A stretch of DNA of 43,022 bases from an uncultured Anaerolineales bacterium (GTDB taxonomy: Bacteria; Chloroflexota; Anaerolineae; Anaerolineales; Villigracilaceae): positions 1-43,022 of the forward strand of contig CASGHD010000153.1 of assembly GCA_949319575.1 (NCBI GenBank), in the 5' to 3' direction. The notes under the pieces were generated by a model. The model did no database searches. It had not been told where the DNA came from and was given only the letters and a program-made list of their open reading frames with translations. Of the stretch, positions 7,899 to 16,900 are shown in pieces. A program made the translations under genes and the position numbers. How positions within the stretch are numbered: the stretch's first letter is position 1; every line of letters starts with the position of its first letter.

Positions 7899-9134
7899 AT
7901 GCTCAACAGCATCAAAAAGACGTACAACGGGTTTCCTTCGCTATTTTGGGTCATTGTCTTTACCTCGTTCATCGATTCCATCGGCAGTACGCTCCTCTTT
8001 CCCTTCTTCGCGCTCTACATCACAGAAAAATTCGGCGTCGGCATGACCCAGGCGGGAATCCTCATCGGCATGTCGTCGCTCGCGGGCATCATCGGTTCCA
8101 CCATCGGCGGCGCGTTGACAGACCGCTTCGGTCGCCGCAGGCTGATCCTCTTCGGCTTGGTCTTTAGCGCAATCAGCAGTCTCTCCTTTGGGCTGGCAAA
8201 CGACATCAACCTGCTGTATTTCCTCGTCATTCTTGTGGGGCTGCTCTCACGCGTCGCCGCGCCCGCCCAAGACGCGATGATGGCAGACATCCTGCCGGAA
8301 AACAAACGCCAGGAGGGATTCGGCATCACGCGCGTCGTTTTCAACTTTTCGTGGATCATCGGCACCGCCATCGGCGGGGTGATGGCGGAAAAATCCTTTT
8401 TCGCCCTCTTCCTAACCGACGCGATCCTCAGCGGTCTCGTCGCGCTCATCCTGTATTTCAAATTGCCTGAAACCCAACCCGCGCATCATAAAGAGGCAAA
8501 GCAAAACGAACCGTTGCAAAAAACCTTTGCCGATTATCGAATCGTCCTGCGCGACGCCGGCTACATCTCGTTCACCGTGGCGGGGATACTCTCCCTGCTG
8601 GTGTACCAACAGCAATACAGTTCCCTGCCCGTCTACCTGCGCGACACGCACAATATCAGCCCGAAATATTATGGAGAAATGATCGCCCTCACCGGGCTGG
8701 AGGTGGTACTGCTCCAATTTTGGATCAGCCGAAAAATTCGGAAACTCAAGCCTTTCCTCACCATGACCGCCGGCGTGATGTTCTTCATGGCGGGCTTTAC
8801 CCTCATCGGACTTGTCCACGATCTTCGAATGTTTTACCTCGTCATGATCATCATCACCATCGGCGAGATGATCGTCTTCCCCACCAACCGGGTGATCGCC
8901 ACCGGCTTCGCCCCCGAAGACATGCGCGGACGCTACATGGCAATCTACGATCTCGGCTGGACTCTGCCCGCAACCATTGGTCCCGCCGCGGCGGGGTTAA
9001 TCCTCGATCACTACAACCCAAATTACTTATGGTATATCGGCGGGGCGTTCTGCGCGCTTTCCGCGTTTTGGTACTACATCCTTCATTTGAAACTGGGGAC
9101 CGACTCTCGCTTCCAACCATCCAAAGGCGAATAA
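7899..9134 (+). CDS. MFS transporter
   Basis: 411 residues with about 12 hydrophobic segments and the major facilitator layout. The loop after the second segment carries motif A as GGALTDRFGRRRL (near residue 70), and a related pattern appears after the repeat in the C-half (RGRYMAIYDLGW). The similarity is to multidrug and sugar efflux-type MFS proteins (MFS_1); the substrate cannot be read. It sits in the inner membrane as a proton-coupled carrier by family analogy. It is divergent from the DadA-like gene with about 175 bases between them, so the two may share a control region. No strong binding site precedes the ATG, so the start is moderately certain. Confidence 0.85.
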   Translation: MLNSIKKTYNGFPSLFWVIVFTSFIDSIGSTLLFPFFALYITEKFGVGMTQAGILIGMSSLAGIIGSTIGGALTDRFGRRRLILFGLVFSAISSLSFGLANDINLLYFLVILVGLLSRVAAPAQDAMMADILPENKRQEGFGITRVVFNFSWIIGTAIGGVMAEKSFFALFLTDAILSGLVALILYFKLPETQPAHHKEAKQNEPLQKTFADYRIVLRDAGYISFTVAGILSLLVYQQQYSSLPVYLRDTHNISPKYYGEMIALTGLEVVLLQFWISRKIRKLKPFLTMTAGVMFFMAGFTLIGLVHDLRMFYLVMIIITIGEMIVFPTNRVIATGFAPEDMRGRYMAIYDLGWTLPATIGPAAAGLILDHYNPNYLWYIGGAFCALSAFWYYILHLKLGTDSRFQPSKGE

Positions 9135-9161
9135 TCAGTACTTCATGAAATCGGTCGGCTC

Positions 9162-9340
9162 TACCGTTTTTAACGGGAAGCCCTTTTCAAACACAAAGGC
9201 TTGCATTGACGGTTCGTCTTTCGCTCACCGTGTCGAAAAGACACGACGGTCACAAAGGAAAAACCCAAGGAATGTAGGCTTATTTTCCCTTTGTGTACTT
9301 TGTGTCCATCGTGGTGAGGCTCTTTCCCGTTAAGTACGGA
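9162..9340. repeat. Family B palindromic element, copy 1
   Basis: Inverted ends: ACCGTTTTTAACGGGAA at 9163-9179 and TTCCCGTTAAGTACGG at 9324-9339. The inner arms also pair (ACACAAAGGC/TTTGTGT; CGACGGTCACAAAGG/CTTTGTGTCC). A second copy lies at 36708-36874 and a fragment at about 37389-37447. It contains no gene. Confidence 0.75.
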
Positions 9341-9383
9341 AGACCCCCAATGATAACTGGTCGAACTTTCAAGCCTTTGAGAG

Positions 9384-9423
9384 CCAGCATAGACTCTTTG
9401 AGAGACTCGCGCGTCTATGCTGG
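9384..9423. other. Hairpin upstream of a small membrane protein gene
   Basis: CCAGCATAGAC (9384-9394) pairs perfectly with GTCTATGCTGG (9413-9423) around an 18-base loop, ending 15 bases before the GGAGG of the next gene. It could be a leader structure or a small palindromic repeat. No T-run follows, so it is not an intrinsic terminator. Confidence 0.5.
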
Positions 9424-9449
9424 GAGAAACTTAACCCCGGAGGCGTTCC

Positions 9450-9833
9450 ATGAAAACTATTTCCCTATTTCTCGCATTGATCAATTCCATCGTGGCGGGG
9501 TTATTACTCGCCCTCACCCTATCCACTATGGGGATTCGAGTCGGCGAGATCCCCTGGTTTGTAGCAAAGTTCCTTGCAGGAGCGAGCGTCATCCTCATCG
9601 GCTTGCTCACATGGGTCGCATGCGCCCGCGCCGTCACACCGGGCATTCTTCCCATCGCAGGGCTGTGCCTCGTCATCCTTGGCGCCGCTACCCTCGTGTG
9701 GACGTTCCAACGCGGACTGTTCACCGGCGCCATGGAATACTCCATGGCTTTCTTTGGCGGCAGTCTCCTCGTTCAAGGCATGACCTCCCTGCTCGGCTTT
9801 GCCAGTGACTCGAGAAGCATGGCGGCATCGTAG
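9450..9833 (+). CDS. Small integral membrane protein, four TM segments
   Basis: 127 residues, almost entirely hydrophobic, with four predicted membrane segments (about 4-26, 38-58, 68-88, 93-117) and short polar loops. I do not recognise a family. GGAGG at 9439-9443 is well placed for the ATG at 9450. The lipoprotein gene follows 20 bases later but appears to have its own -10 box. The preceding 315 bases hold a family B element and a hairpin rather than coding sequence. The function is unknown; the composition suggests a structural or accessory membrane protein rather than an enzyme. Confidence 0.65.
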   Translation: MKTISLFLALINSIVAGLLLALTLSTMGIRVGEIPWFVAKFLAGASVILIGLLTWVACARAVTPGILPIAGLCLVILGAATLVWTFQRGLFTGAMEYSMAFFGGSLLVQGMTSLLGFASDSRSMAAS

Positions 9834-9841
9834 CAATTGGG

Positions 9842-9847
9842 TACAAT
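9842..9847 (+). promoter_or_regulatory. -10 box for a leaderless lipoprotein transcript
   Basis: TACAAT, preceded by TGGG, ends 7 bases before the A of the ATG at 9854, the same geometry as at 7730 and 42766. A GAGG directly touches the ATG, too close to act as a normal ribosome binding site. Confidence 0.5.
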
Positions 9848-9853
9848 CCGAGG

Positions 9854-10657
9854 ATGAACCTCAAGCATCTCCTCATCATCATCTTCGTTCTGACATCCTC
9901 CTGCGCTCCGAACCCATCGGGACAAACCGCCTCACCTGCCCTTACAACAGCAGACTCACCCCCGGCGACTCCCGCCGCCCCAACATTCACCGCCCTGCCA
10001 ACCTCCACAGACACACCGCTACCCACCGATACGCCCCTCCCAACAGGAACGCCCACGCTGACGCCGCTCCCCACCGTGGAAAACCTCCCCGCCAAAGTGA
10101 TCGCGGATAAGTTGAGTTGTCGATACGGCCCCGGCGCTGAATATCTATATCTATTCGCCTTCAATGCCACCACCCGGATCAAATTGATTGGGCGCACAGA
10201 CGCCAATAATTGGGTATGGGTGGCAAACAAAGACCAAAACAATCGCGACAACAACTGCTGGGTAAATACAAAATTCATCGAAATCGATGGCAACCCGGGA
10301 CAACTGCCCATCGTGTACCCCGGCTTGAAACTGCCGGTCTCGCCGTATTACCCCGGTCCGGCGTGGGCAACCGCCGAACGCAAGGACGACGACAAAGTTG
10401 TCATTTCGTGGGAGCCGGTGCCCATCAGCCCCGGGAAATATGAGGATGAGAACATGCAACAATACATCATCGAAGTATGGCGATGCGAAAACGGGCAGAT
10501 TATCTTCGAAACCCTCGGCACAAATTTCCCCTTCATCACCGTGGACGCGGATGAACCGGGATGCAGTGTCGCGTCGCATGGGCGCGTGTTCGTGCAGGAA
10601 AAACACGGCTACGGCGGACCGGTTGAAATCCCGTGGCCCCCGGCAGTGACGCCCTAG
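9854..10657 (+). CDS. Lipoprotein with SH3-type domain
   Basis: 267 residues. The N-terminus is a lipoprotein signal: MNLKH, a hydrophobic core and LTSSC with the lipidated Cys at 17. A Thr/Pro-rich spacer (about 25-75) follows. The bacterial SH3-like domain covers about 78-145, with the typical LSCRYGPGAEYLYL start and NNCWVNTKFIEI end. The C-terminal part (about 165-260) looks like a beta-sandwich, possibly fibronectin type III, with VVISWEPVPI and YIIEVWRC. It is probably anchored on the outer face of the membrane, where SH3-like domains often bind peptide or cell wall. The role is unknown. This architecture suits a Gram-positive-like or monoderm Chloroflexota cell surface. Confidence 0.75.
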   Translation: MNLKHLLIIIFVLTSSCAPNPSGQTASPALTTADSPPATPAAPTFTALPTSTDTPLPTDTPLPTGTPTLTPLPTVENLPAKVIADKLSCRYGPGAEYLYLFAFNATTRIKLIGRTDANNWVWVANKDQNNRDNNCWVNTKFIEIDGNPGQLPIVYPGLKLPVSPYYPGPAWATAERKDDDKVVISWEPVPISPGKYEDENMQQYIIEVWRCENGQIIFETLGTNFPFITVDADEPGCSVASHGRVFVQEKHGYGGPVEIPWPPAVTP

Positions 10658-10735
10658 CCTCGCCCAAGATATGAGAGGCAAATCACAGAAGCAGAGAGCC
10701 TCAACGGCATACCTTCAGAATAGTAACTGTTCAGG

Positions 10736-10880
10736 CATGTCGTTGCGAGGAGGGCTCTTGCTCGCCTGCCCCGATGTTTTTTCGGGATCCCGACGCCTGT
10801 CCTGAGCCTGTCGAAGGGAAGCAATCTTCCGGTATGGGGAGACTGCTTCGGCAAAACCAAGAGCGCCTCGCAGCGACATG
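10736..10880. repeat. Family C palindromic element, copy 1
   Basis: Outer ends CATGTCGTTGCGAGGAG (from 10736) and CGCCTCGCAGCGACATG (to 10880) are inverted copies. The interior holds further pairs, including CCCGATGTTTTTTCGGG and a segment reading CCTGTCCTGAGCCTGTCGAA. A second copy is at 19374-19516. Weaker inverted similarity extends outward (AGTAACT near 10724, AGTTACT near 10895). The surrounding interval 10658-10942 shows no gene. Confidence 0.75.
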
Positions 10881-10942
10881 TTCCGAGGCTGAGTAGTTAC
10901 TCAGAATAACAGAATCCGCCAGCCTGCTGTTTTTCATGAGGC

Positions 10943-11434
10943 TCAGTGATGGTGATGCCCTTCTTCGTGGACATGCCCATGCTCAAGTTCTTCCTCATTC
11001 GGCTCGCGCAACTTGACAACCTTCACATAAAAGCGCAATTCATCCCCCGCCAGAGGATGGTTGAAATTTAGCGTAACCGTATCCCCTTCGATGCGGTCGA
11101 CGCGCGCCATGCGGGCATTGTCTTCGTTATCGCGCACCGTCAACTCTACGCCTTCCTCCAATTTCATATCTTTTGGGAATTGGTCGCGCGGCACTTCCAT
11201 GAACGCTTCCTCGTCGAATTCGCCATAGCCGTCCACCGGCTGAACGATCACCTTCTTGCTGTCGCCGATCTTCATCCCCATCATCTCATTTTCCAGCCCG
11301 GGAATGATATTTCCATAGCCGACCAAAAACTGCAACGGGCCCTGCCCATCCGAACTATCCAGCAACTCGCCGTCCACATGCAGGGTGTATTCCATCGACA
11401 CGACTACCCCGTCTTGCACAGAATCTTTACTCAT
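10943..11434 (-). CDS. FKBP-type peptidyl-prolyl isomerase, SlyD-like
   Basis: 163 residues. The FKBP core is split by an insert-in-flap domain in the SlyD manner: VSMEYTLHVDGELLDSS, GPLQFLVGYGNIIPGLE and MKIGDSKKVIVQPVDGYGEF form the first part, and VTLNFNHPLAGDELRFYVKV returns to the FKBP fold. The C-terminus is His-rich (HGHVHEEGHHHH), as in metal-binding SlyD proteins. It probably acts as a cytoplasmic folding helper with possible nickel binding. I chose the ATG at 11434 because AAGGA lies just upstream (11441-11445). The longer in-frame extension to 11542 is translated from tandem octamer repeats and is unlikely to be protein. An extended -10 (TGG-TACAAT, 11470-11465) lies upstream. Confidence 0.9.
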   Translation of the reverse strand: MSKDSVQDGVVVSMEYTLHVDGELLDSSDGQGPLQFLVGYGNIIPGLENEMMGMKIGDSKKVIVQPVDGYGEFDEEAFMEVPRDQFPKDMKLEEGVELTVRDNEDNARMARVDRIEGDTVTLNFNHPLAGDELRFYVKVVKLREPNEEELEHGHVHEEGHHHH

Positions 11435-11464
11435 GATTAATCCTTTTATTGAATTGTTGCGCTG

Positions 11465-11473
11465 ATTGTACCA
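11465..11473 (-). promoter_or_regulatory. Extended -10 promoter of the SlyD-like gene
   Basis: The minus strand reads TGG-TACAAT with TACAAT at 11470-11465, which would start transcription near 11458 and leave a leader of about 24 bases with an AAGGA site. The -35 falls in the octamer repeats. Confidence 0.45.
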
Positions 11474-11487
11474 GCGGGAGGGGTACA

Positions 11488-11542
11488 CGTACACACGGAG
11501 ACAGGTAGGCAAGTAAACACGTATCGATAACTCGTAACTCAT
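11488..11542. repeat. Octamer and heptamer tandem repeats
   Basis: 11488-11519 holds four 8-base units (CGTACACA, CGGAGACA, GGTAGGCA, AGTAAACA) that are the reverse complement form of the octamer array at 24849-24928. They are followed by two 7-base units (AACTCGT, AACTCAT) at about 11529-11542, the heptamer type also seen at 12503-12537. Confidence 0.6.
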
Positions 11543-11569
11543 ACCTTGCCCCCATCATCCTTCATCCTT

Positions 11570-11575
11570 TACAAT
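11570..11575 (+). promoter_or_regulatory. -10 box for a leaderless ATP-grasp-like transcript
   Basis: TACAAT ends 7 bases before the A of the ATG at 11582, with six C/A-rich bases between and no ribosome binding site. TTGCCC at 11546-11551 could be a -35 at 18-base spacing. Confidence 0.5.
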
Positions 11576-11581
11576 CCCCCC

Positions 11582-12466
11582 ATGCATTACGACATCTGCC
11601 TGCCATGGTATTGGGAATACGATATTGATTTCGTTCATTTCGTCGAAAAAGCCTGTAACGAACAAAGGCTGACGCTCTGGCAGGTCACACCCGATAACCT
11701 GCTCGAGTCGGTCAACGCGCTATACAAAGGCGAACACACTTTCCACACCCTGCTGGACCGTTCACAAGGCGAAGATCGCTTCCTCCCCATCGATCACTGG
11801 GCAAAAGAACGCGGCAAAAAAAGGATCAACCCCGCCGAACTTTCCCTATGGTCTGAAGACAAAGCCACGATGCACCTCGAACTCATCACAGCAGGCATCA
11901 TCACGCCTCATACCATTTTACTTCCGCCGTTTCTTGAGCAACCCGTTCTCCCCGAGTTAGATCTGACCCCGCTCGGAGCCCAATTTGTGATCAAGCCCTC
12001 CAACGAAGGCGGCGGCGACGGGGTCATCTTAGGCGCATCATCCCTTGAACAAATTTTGCGCGCCCGTATGCAGTTCCCCAAACAGAAATACCTTCTTCAA
12101 GCCACTGTCATTCCCCGCACCATTCTGGCGCGCCCCGCCTGGTTCCGAGTTTTCTACGCGGTGGGAAAAACATATCCCTGTTGGTGGCATCCGTTCACAC
12201 ACGTGTATGCCGAAATGACAGCGGCGGAGGAACATCGATACGGACTCGCCGCGTTACACGACCTCACCCGACGCATCGCCTCACTCTGCCGTTTAGATTG
12301 GTTCACCACTGAGATCGCTCTCACGCTTGATGATTTTGTCGTCGTGGATTACGTCAACGACCAGATCGACACCCGCATCCAAACGAAAGCGGTAGACGGC
12401 GCGCCGGATGACATCATGCAGGATGTTGCGAGACAATTAGTTGGGCTGGCACGGGGGAGTCGGTAA
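11582..12466 (+). CDS. ATP-grasp-like protein
   Basis: 294 residues. An N-terminal domain (about 1-105) is followed by what looks like an ATP-grasp core: GAQFVIKPSNEGGGDGVILG (about 133-152) resembles the strand and glycine-rich loop that hold ATP in glutathione synthetase and YheC/D-type ligases. Near the C-terminus, TTEIALTLDDFVVVDYVND resembles the metal-binding end of the fold (E...D-x-N). Such enzymes join a carboxylate to an amine or other nucleophile through an acyl phosphate; the substrates are unknown here. I prefer the ATG at 11582 (HYDICLPWYWEYD) because a -10 box is exactly placed for leaderless expression. A start at 11546 would lie before the likely transcription start. Confidence 0.65.
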   Translation: MHYDICLPWYWEYDIDFVHFVEKACNEQRLTLWQVTPDNLLESVNALYKGEHTFHTLLDRSQGEDRFLPIDHWAKERGKKRINPAELSLWSEDKATMHLELITAGIITPHTILLPPFLEQPVLPELDLTPLGAQFVIKPSNEGGGDGVILGASSLEQILRARMQFPKQKYLLQATVIPRTILARPAWFRVFYAVGKTYPCWWHPFTHVYAEMTAAEEHRYGLAALHDLTRRIASLCRLDWFTTEIALTLDDFVVVDYVNDQIDTRIQTKAVDGAPDDIMQDVARQLVGLARGSR

Positions 12467-12502
12467 GTAGTGAACAGTTATCAATGAGCAATCGTACTGC
12501 GT

Positions 12503-12537
12503 AACCTGTAACTTGCAACCTGCAACCTGTAACTCGT
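12503..12537. repeat. Heptamer tandem repeat
   Basis: Five 7-base units in register: AACCTGT, AACTTGC, AACCTGC, AACCTGT, AACTCGT. They lie between the ATP-grasp-like gene and the peptidase gene and are non-coding. They resemble the short heptamer repeats found in many bacterial intergenic regions. Confidence 0.8.
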
Positions 12538-12574
12538 ATCGCAAAAACCATCTTCACATCAAACGGAGGCATGT

Positions 12575-13642
12575 ATGATAAAACCACGCGCGCGCGATTT
12601 AGGGATTCCATTTGAGGGGAACACGGGAACGCACAACGCCATCACCGATGTTGCGGGCGTCGAAGTTGGTTACTCGACCATCATCGAAGGCGAGTCGGCG
12701 CGGACGGGAGTCACCATCCTCCACCCGCGCGGGAAGTCGAACCATGACCCGGTCTTTGCGGCATGGTTCCCGTTCAATGGCAACGGCGAAATGACCGGCG
12801 CGGCATGGGTGGAGGAAGGCGGGTTTCTCGAGGGACCCATCGGCATCACGAATACGCACTCGGTGGGAATTGTGCGCGATACGATCATCGAGTGGCAGGC
12901 AGAGAACAATGCCCTGTTCCAGAAGTGGTCGTGCCCGGTGGTGGCAGAGACCGCCGATGGCTGGCTCAACAACATGAACGGATTCTTCGTCCAACCGCAT
13001 CACGCGCGAGAAGCGCTGGGGAAAGCCAAATCAGGTCCAATCGAGGAGGGAAACGTGGGCGGCGGGACGGGCATGATGAGTTATGAGTTCAAAGGCGGGA
13101 GCGGGACATCCTCCAGAAAACTTCCTGAAAAATTGGGCGGGTGGACAGTCGGCGCGTTCGTGCAATCCAATTTTGGAGCGCGCTATCAATTGACGATCGC
13201 TGGCGTGGCGGTGGGACAATATCTCACCGAACATTGCGCATGGACGAACGGCGAGAACCCATACAAGCGGGAAATGGGATCGTTGATCGTGGTGATCGCC
13301 ACCGACGCGCCCGTGTTGCCGCACCAACTCAAGCGGATCGCAAAACGCGTATCGCTTGGCATGGCGCGAACCGGCTCGTTAGGCGGCAACGGCTCAGGCG
13401 ATATCTTTCTCGCGTTCTCAACAGCAAACCCCAATGCCGCGCTGGCAGGAACGAGAGAGACGGTCGATTTAAAAGCGCTCGATAACGAACAACTCAATCC
13501 GCTCTTTCATGCGACAGCCTTTGCAACCGAGGAAGCGATCATCAACTCGATGATCGCGGCGGAAGATATGACCGGGCATAATGGGTTTTCCGTGAAAGCG
13601 TTGCCGCATGATGAGTTGAAGAGAGTGATGAAAATACAATAG
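12575..13642 (+). CDS. P1-family (DmpA-type) aminopeptidase
   Basis: 355 residues, typical for the family. P1 peptidases are made as one chain and cut themselves into two subunits at a Gly-Ser bond; the new N-terminal Ser is the nucleophile. Here that site is Gly235-Ser236 in EMGSLIVVIATDAPV. Other family marks are ITDVAGVEVGYSTI (about 22-35), GPIGITNTHSVGIVRD (about 89-104) and GNVGGGTGMMSYEFKGG. Known members release N-terminal L- or D-amino acids or beta-amino acids; substrate preference is not readable. The ATG at 12575 has GGAGG at 12565-12569. An out-of-frame ATG at 12571 is ignored. It is apparently a single-gene unit with no partner. Confidence 0.93.
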   Translation: MIKPRARDLGIPFEGNTGTHNAITDVAGVEVGYSTIIEGESARTGVTILHPRGKSNHDPVFAAWFPFNGNGEMTGAAWVEEGGFLEGPIGITNTHSVGIVRDTIIEWQAENNALFQKWSCPVVAETADGWLNNMNGFFVQPHHAREALGKAKSGPIEEGNVGGGTGMMSYEFKGGSGTSSRKLPEKLGGWTVGAFVQSNFGARYQLTIAGVAVGQYLTEHCAWTNGENPYKREMGSLIVVIATDAPVLPHQLKRIAKRVSLGMARTGSLGGNGSGDIFLAFSTANPNAALAGTRETVDLKALDNEQLNPLFHATAFATEEAIINSMIAAEDMTGHNGFSVKALPHDELKRVMKIQ

Positions 13643-13666
13643 ATCCCTGCCTGACAGTTTAAAAAA

Positions 13667-13735
13667 TGGGACGCAGAGAAACGCTGATAAAAAACTTTTT
13701 TCGTCTGTTTTTAAGAAGCCGCGTTCATCAGCGCC
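13667..13735. repeat. Family G palindromic element, copy 1
   Basis: GGGACGCAGAGAAACGCTGAT (about 13668-13688) pairs imperfectly with GTTCATCAGCGCCC (about 13723-13736), around an AT-rich centre. The core (ACGCAGA, AAACGCTGA, TTCATCAGCG) matches the larger palindrome at 31294-31415. Confidence 0.55.
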
Positions 13736-13819
13736 CAAAAGAGGAAAGTACCAGGCGGTTAGTAAGATCGCAAAGCCGGTTACAAATCGGGCTAGATCGA
13801 GCAATTGGTTACATGTGCC

Positions 13820-13848
13820 TTGCCTTTTTATTTCCCTTCATCTAAAAT
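13820..13848 (+). promoter_or_regulatory. Promoter of the secreted nuclease gene
   Basis: TTGCCT (13820-13825) and TAAAAT (13843-13848) with a 17-base spacer. The expected start near 13855 gives a leader of about 140 bases, unusually long for this window. Confidence 0.5.
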
Positions 13849-13995
13849 GGGCGGGCGGGGAAACGAAATGATTTGGTTCGATTGTGATCGATATGAGGAG
13901 GTGCTTGCGTTCGTAAAAACCGAACTTCACAACCGACCAGCCTTTGAGGCATGTTTTCACATACCAACCCATCCATATTTTCTGAGGAGAAACGT

Positions 13996-16900
13996 ATGAA
14001 AAGGTACTTACCCAAGTTGTTTTCTGTCAGTCTGATTCTGGCGCTGATGTTAAGCGGATTTTCAACCGCCAACGTTGCCCAAGCGGCGCCACGCTCGTTT
14101 TCAAACCCCACCTCAACGATCTTCATCAACGAAATCCATTACGACAACGTCGGCGCCGATGCCGGTGAGTCTATTGAGGTTGCCGGCCCTGCAGGCACAG
14201 ACCTGACCGGCTGGAGCATTGTTCTTTACAATGCTTCCGGCGGAGTGACCTACGGCACCGACGCATTAAGTGGAACGATCCCCAATCAACAAGGCGGTTA
14301 TGGGACTGTCTTCCTCTCTTATCCGTTGAATGGAATACAAAACGGAGGTCCGGATGGCTTAGCGCTGGTAAATGCCGGCAATTCTGTCGTTCAGTTTCTA
14401 AGTTATGAAGGGAGTTTTACAGCAACAAACGGACCAGCCAACGGGATGACCAGCACAGATATTGGGGTCTCTCAGGCAGGTTCCGATGCGGCAGGTTCAT
14501 CTCTGCAATTGACCGGTAGCGGCGACGCATACGGTGATTTCACGTGGGTATCCACAGCCGCCCACACGTTTGGCAACCCCAACACCGGGCAGACGTTTGT
14601 TGTGGCTGGTCCCACGAATCCAATCGGCGCGGGTTCCGCCTCCCCGGCGACCGTCGTCCCGGGCGACCCAAGCCTGCTCGCGGTCACTGTAACGCCTGGC
14701 GCGAATCCTGCCAGCACAGGCTTGGCAGTGAGCTGCGACCTTTCATCCATCGGCGGGAGCGCCACGCAAACGTTCCTTGATGATGGCTTGAACGGCGACG
14801 TAGCCGCCGGCGACAACATCTTCTCGTTCTCCGCGACCGTGGACAGCGGCACAAGCGAAGGCGTCAAGACCCTGGCTTGTTCCATCACAGATGCGGAACT
14901 GCGCACGGGAAATACTTCGATCGTATTAACCGCGCAAAACCCTGTCGCCATCGTCATCAATGAAATCCTTGCCGATCCGGATGCTGCCAACGGCGACGCG
15001 AACGGCGACGGCGCAGTCAACACCACACAGGATGAATTTGTCGAGATCGTGAACAACGAACCGACGAGTTTGGACATCAGCGGCTGGACGTTAAGCGACG
15101 GTAATAGCGCGCGCCACACCTTCCCCGCCAGCACCGTGATCCCCGCCAGCTGTTCGATTGTTGTGTTCGCGGGCGGCGCGCCCTCCGGCACATTCGGTTT
15201 CAGCCTTGTGCAAACGGCTTCCGCCGGGCAATTGGGCTTGAACAACACCGGCGATACTGTCACACTGAACAACGGCGCAGTTGACGTGGCAAGTTACACG
15301 TACGGCGCGGAAGGCGGCGACAATCAATCCCTGACGCGCAACCCAGACATCACTGGAGCTGACCCGCTTGTCAAACATTCAGTAGCCACCGGCTCGGGCG
15401 GATCGTTATTCTCGCCCGGCAAGAACGTGGACGGCAGTCAGTTTGGCGGCTGTCCTTCAGAAAATAAGATCCACGATATTCAGGGCAACGGCGCGTCCTC
15501 CCCAATGGCTGGGCAGACCGTGGTCGTTCAGGGTATCGTCGTCGGCGATTTCCAGGATGGCGCCAGCGGCACGAACGGTGACTTCAACGGCTTCCACCTG
15601 CAAGAAGAAGATGCCGATGTGGATGCCGACCCGCTTACCTCGGAGGGTATCTTCATCTTCGATGGAAATTCCCCGGCAGTCAATGTGGCGCTCGGCGACC
15701 TCGTGCAAGTTGTGGGCATCGTATCTGAATTCAATAACCTGACCGAAATCACAGCCTTCACTGGCGTGACTGTGCTCAACAGTGGCAACCCACTCCCCAC
15801 CGCCGCAACCGTATCACTGCCTGTGAGCGCCATATCAGACTTCGAACCTTTTGAGGGTATGCGCGTGACCTTCCCGCAAGCATTGGTTATATCCGAATAC
15901 TTTAACTTCGACCGCTTCAACGAAGTCGTGTTAACTTCGGAACGCCACCTCACGCCGACCGCCGAATTCGAACCCGGCTCGCCGCAAGTAACACAAGCGA
16001 TGCAAGAATTCCTGCTCGACAAGATCACGCTCGACGATGGGCGCTCAACTCAAAACTCGAACCCAGCCATCCACCCCAACGGAAGCCCCTTCGACCTCTC
16101 GAACCTCTTCCGTGGCGGCGATACGGTCACAAATGTGACCGGCGTCATGGACTTTGCGGCTGGCTCATATCGCATTCAACCGACACAGGGCGCATCGTAC
16201 ACCAATGTGAACGCGCGCCCGGTCACCCCGGAAGATGTTGGCGGAAGCATCAAAGTTGCCTCCATGAACACGCTCAACTTCTTCCTGACGCTCGACACCA
16301 CCAACAGCGACACCGGACCCGGCCCCTGCGGCGCGAATCAAAACCTCGACTGCCGCGGCGCCGATGCCAGCCAACCGTTGGAATTCCAACGCCAGCGCAA
16401 TAAACTACTTGCCGCGCTGACCGGCTTGAACGCCGACGTGGTTGGCTTGAACGAGTTGGAAAACACCCCCGGCGTCAGCCCGCTCGGCGACCCCACCAAC
16501 GGAATCGTTGCCGGACTCAACGCAACCTTCGGAACAGGCACATACTCCTTCATCGACACCGGCGTGATCGGCGGCGACGCGATCCGCGTGGGATTCATCT
16601 ACAAGACAACCACCATCGCGCCGGTTGGAAACTTCGCCATCCTCGATTCGTCGGTTGACCCGCGCTTCAATGATGGTAAAAGCCGCCCCGCGCTGGCGCA
16701 AACCTTCGAAGAAATAGCCACCGGCGCGCGCTTCACAGTGGTCATCAACCACTTCAAATCCAAAGGCTCCGCCTGCGTCGACGTTGGCGACCCGGACATC
16801 GGCGATGGTCAGGGCAACTGCAACCAGACCCGCAAAGCCGCCGCCCAAGCCCTCGTCGACTGGCTCGCCACCGACCCGACAGACAGCAACGACGCGGACT

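Larger units (their letters stand above)
13643..13995. other. Long intergenic region: repeat, promoter and leader
   Basis: This gene-free stretch holds a family G palindrome (13667-13735), a promoter (13820-13848) and a leader of about 140 bases before the nuclease gene. Short AT-rich and self-complementary pieces occur in the leader, but I could not match a known riboswitch. Confidence 0.5.

Noticed and set aside
11435-11542. 36-residue N-terminal extension of the SlyD-like protein
   Set aside because: It is translated from octamer and heptamer repeats, while AAGGA and an ATG are well placed at 11434; FKBP proteins start there.
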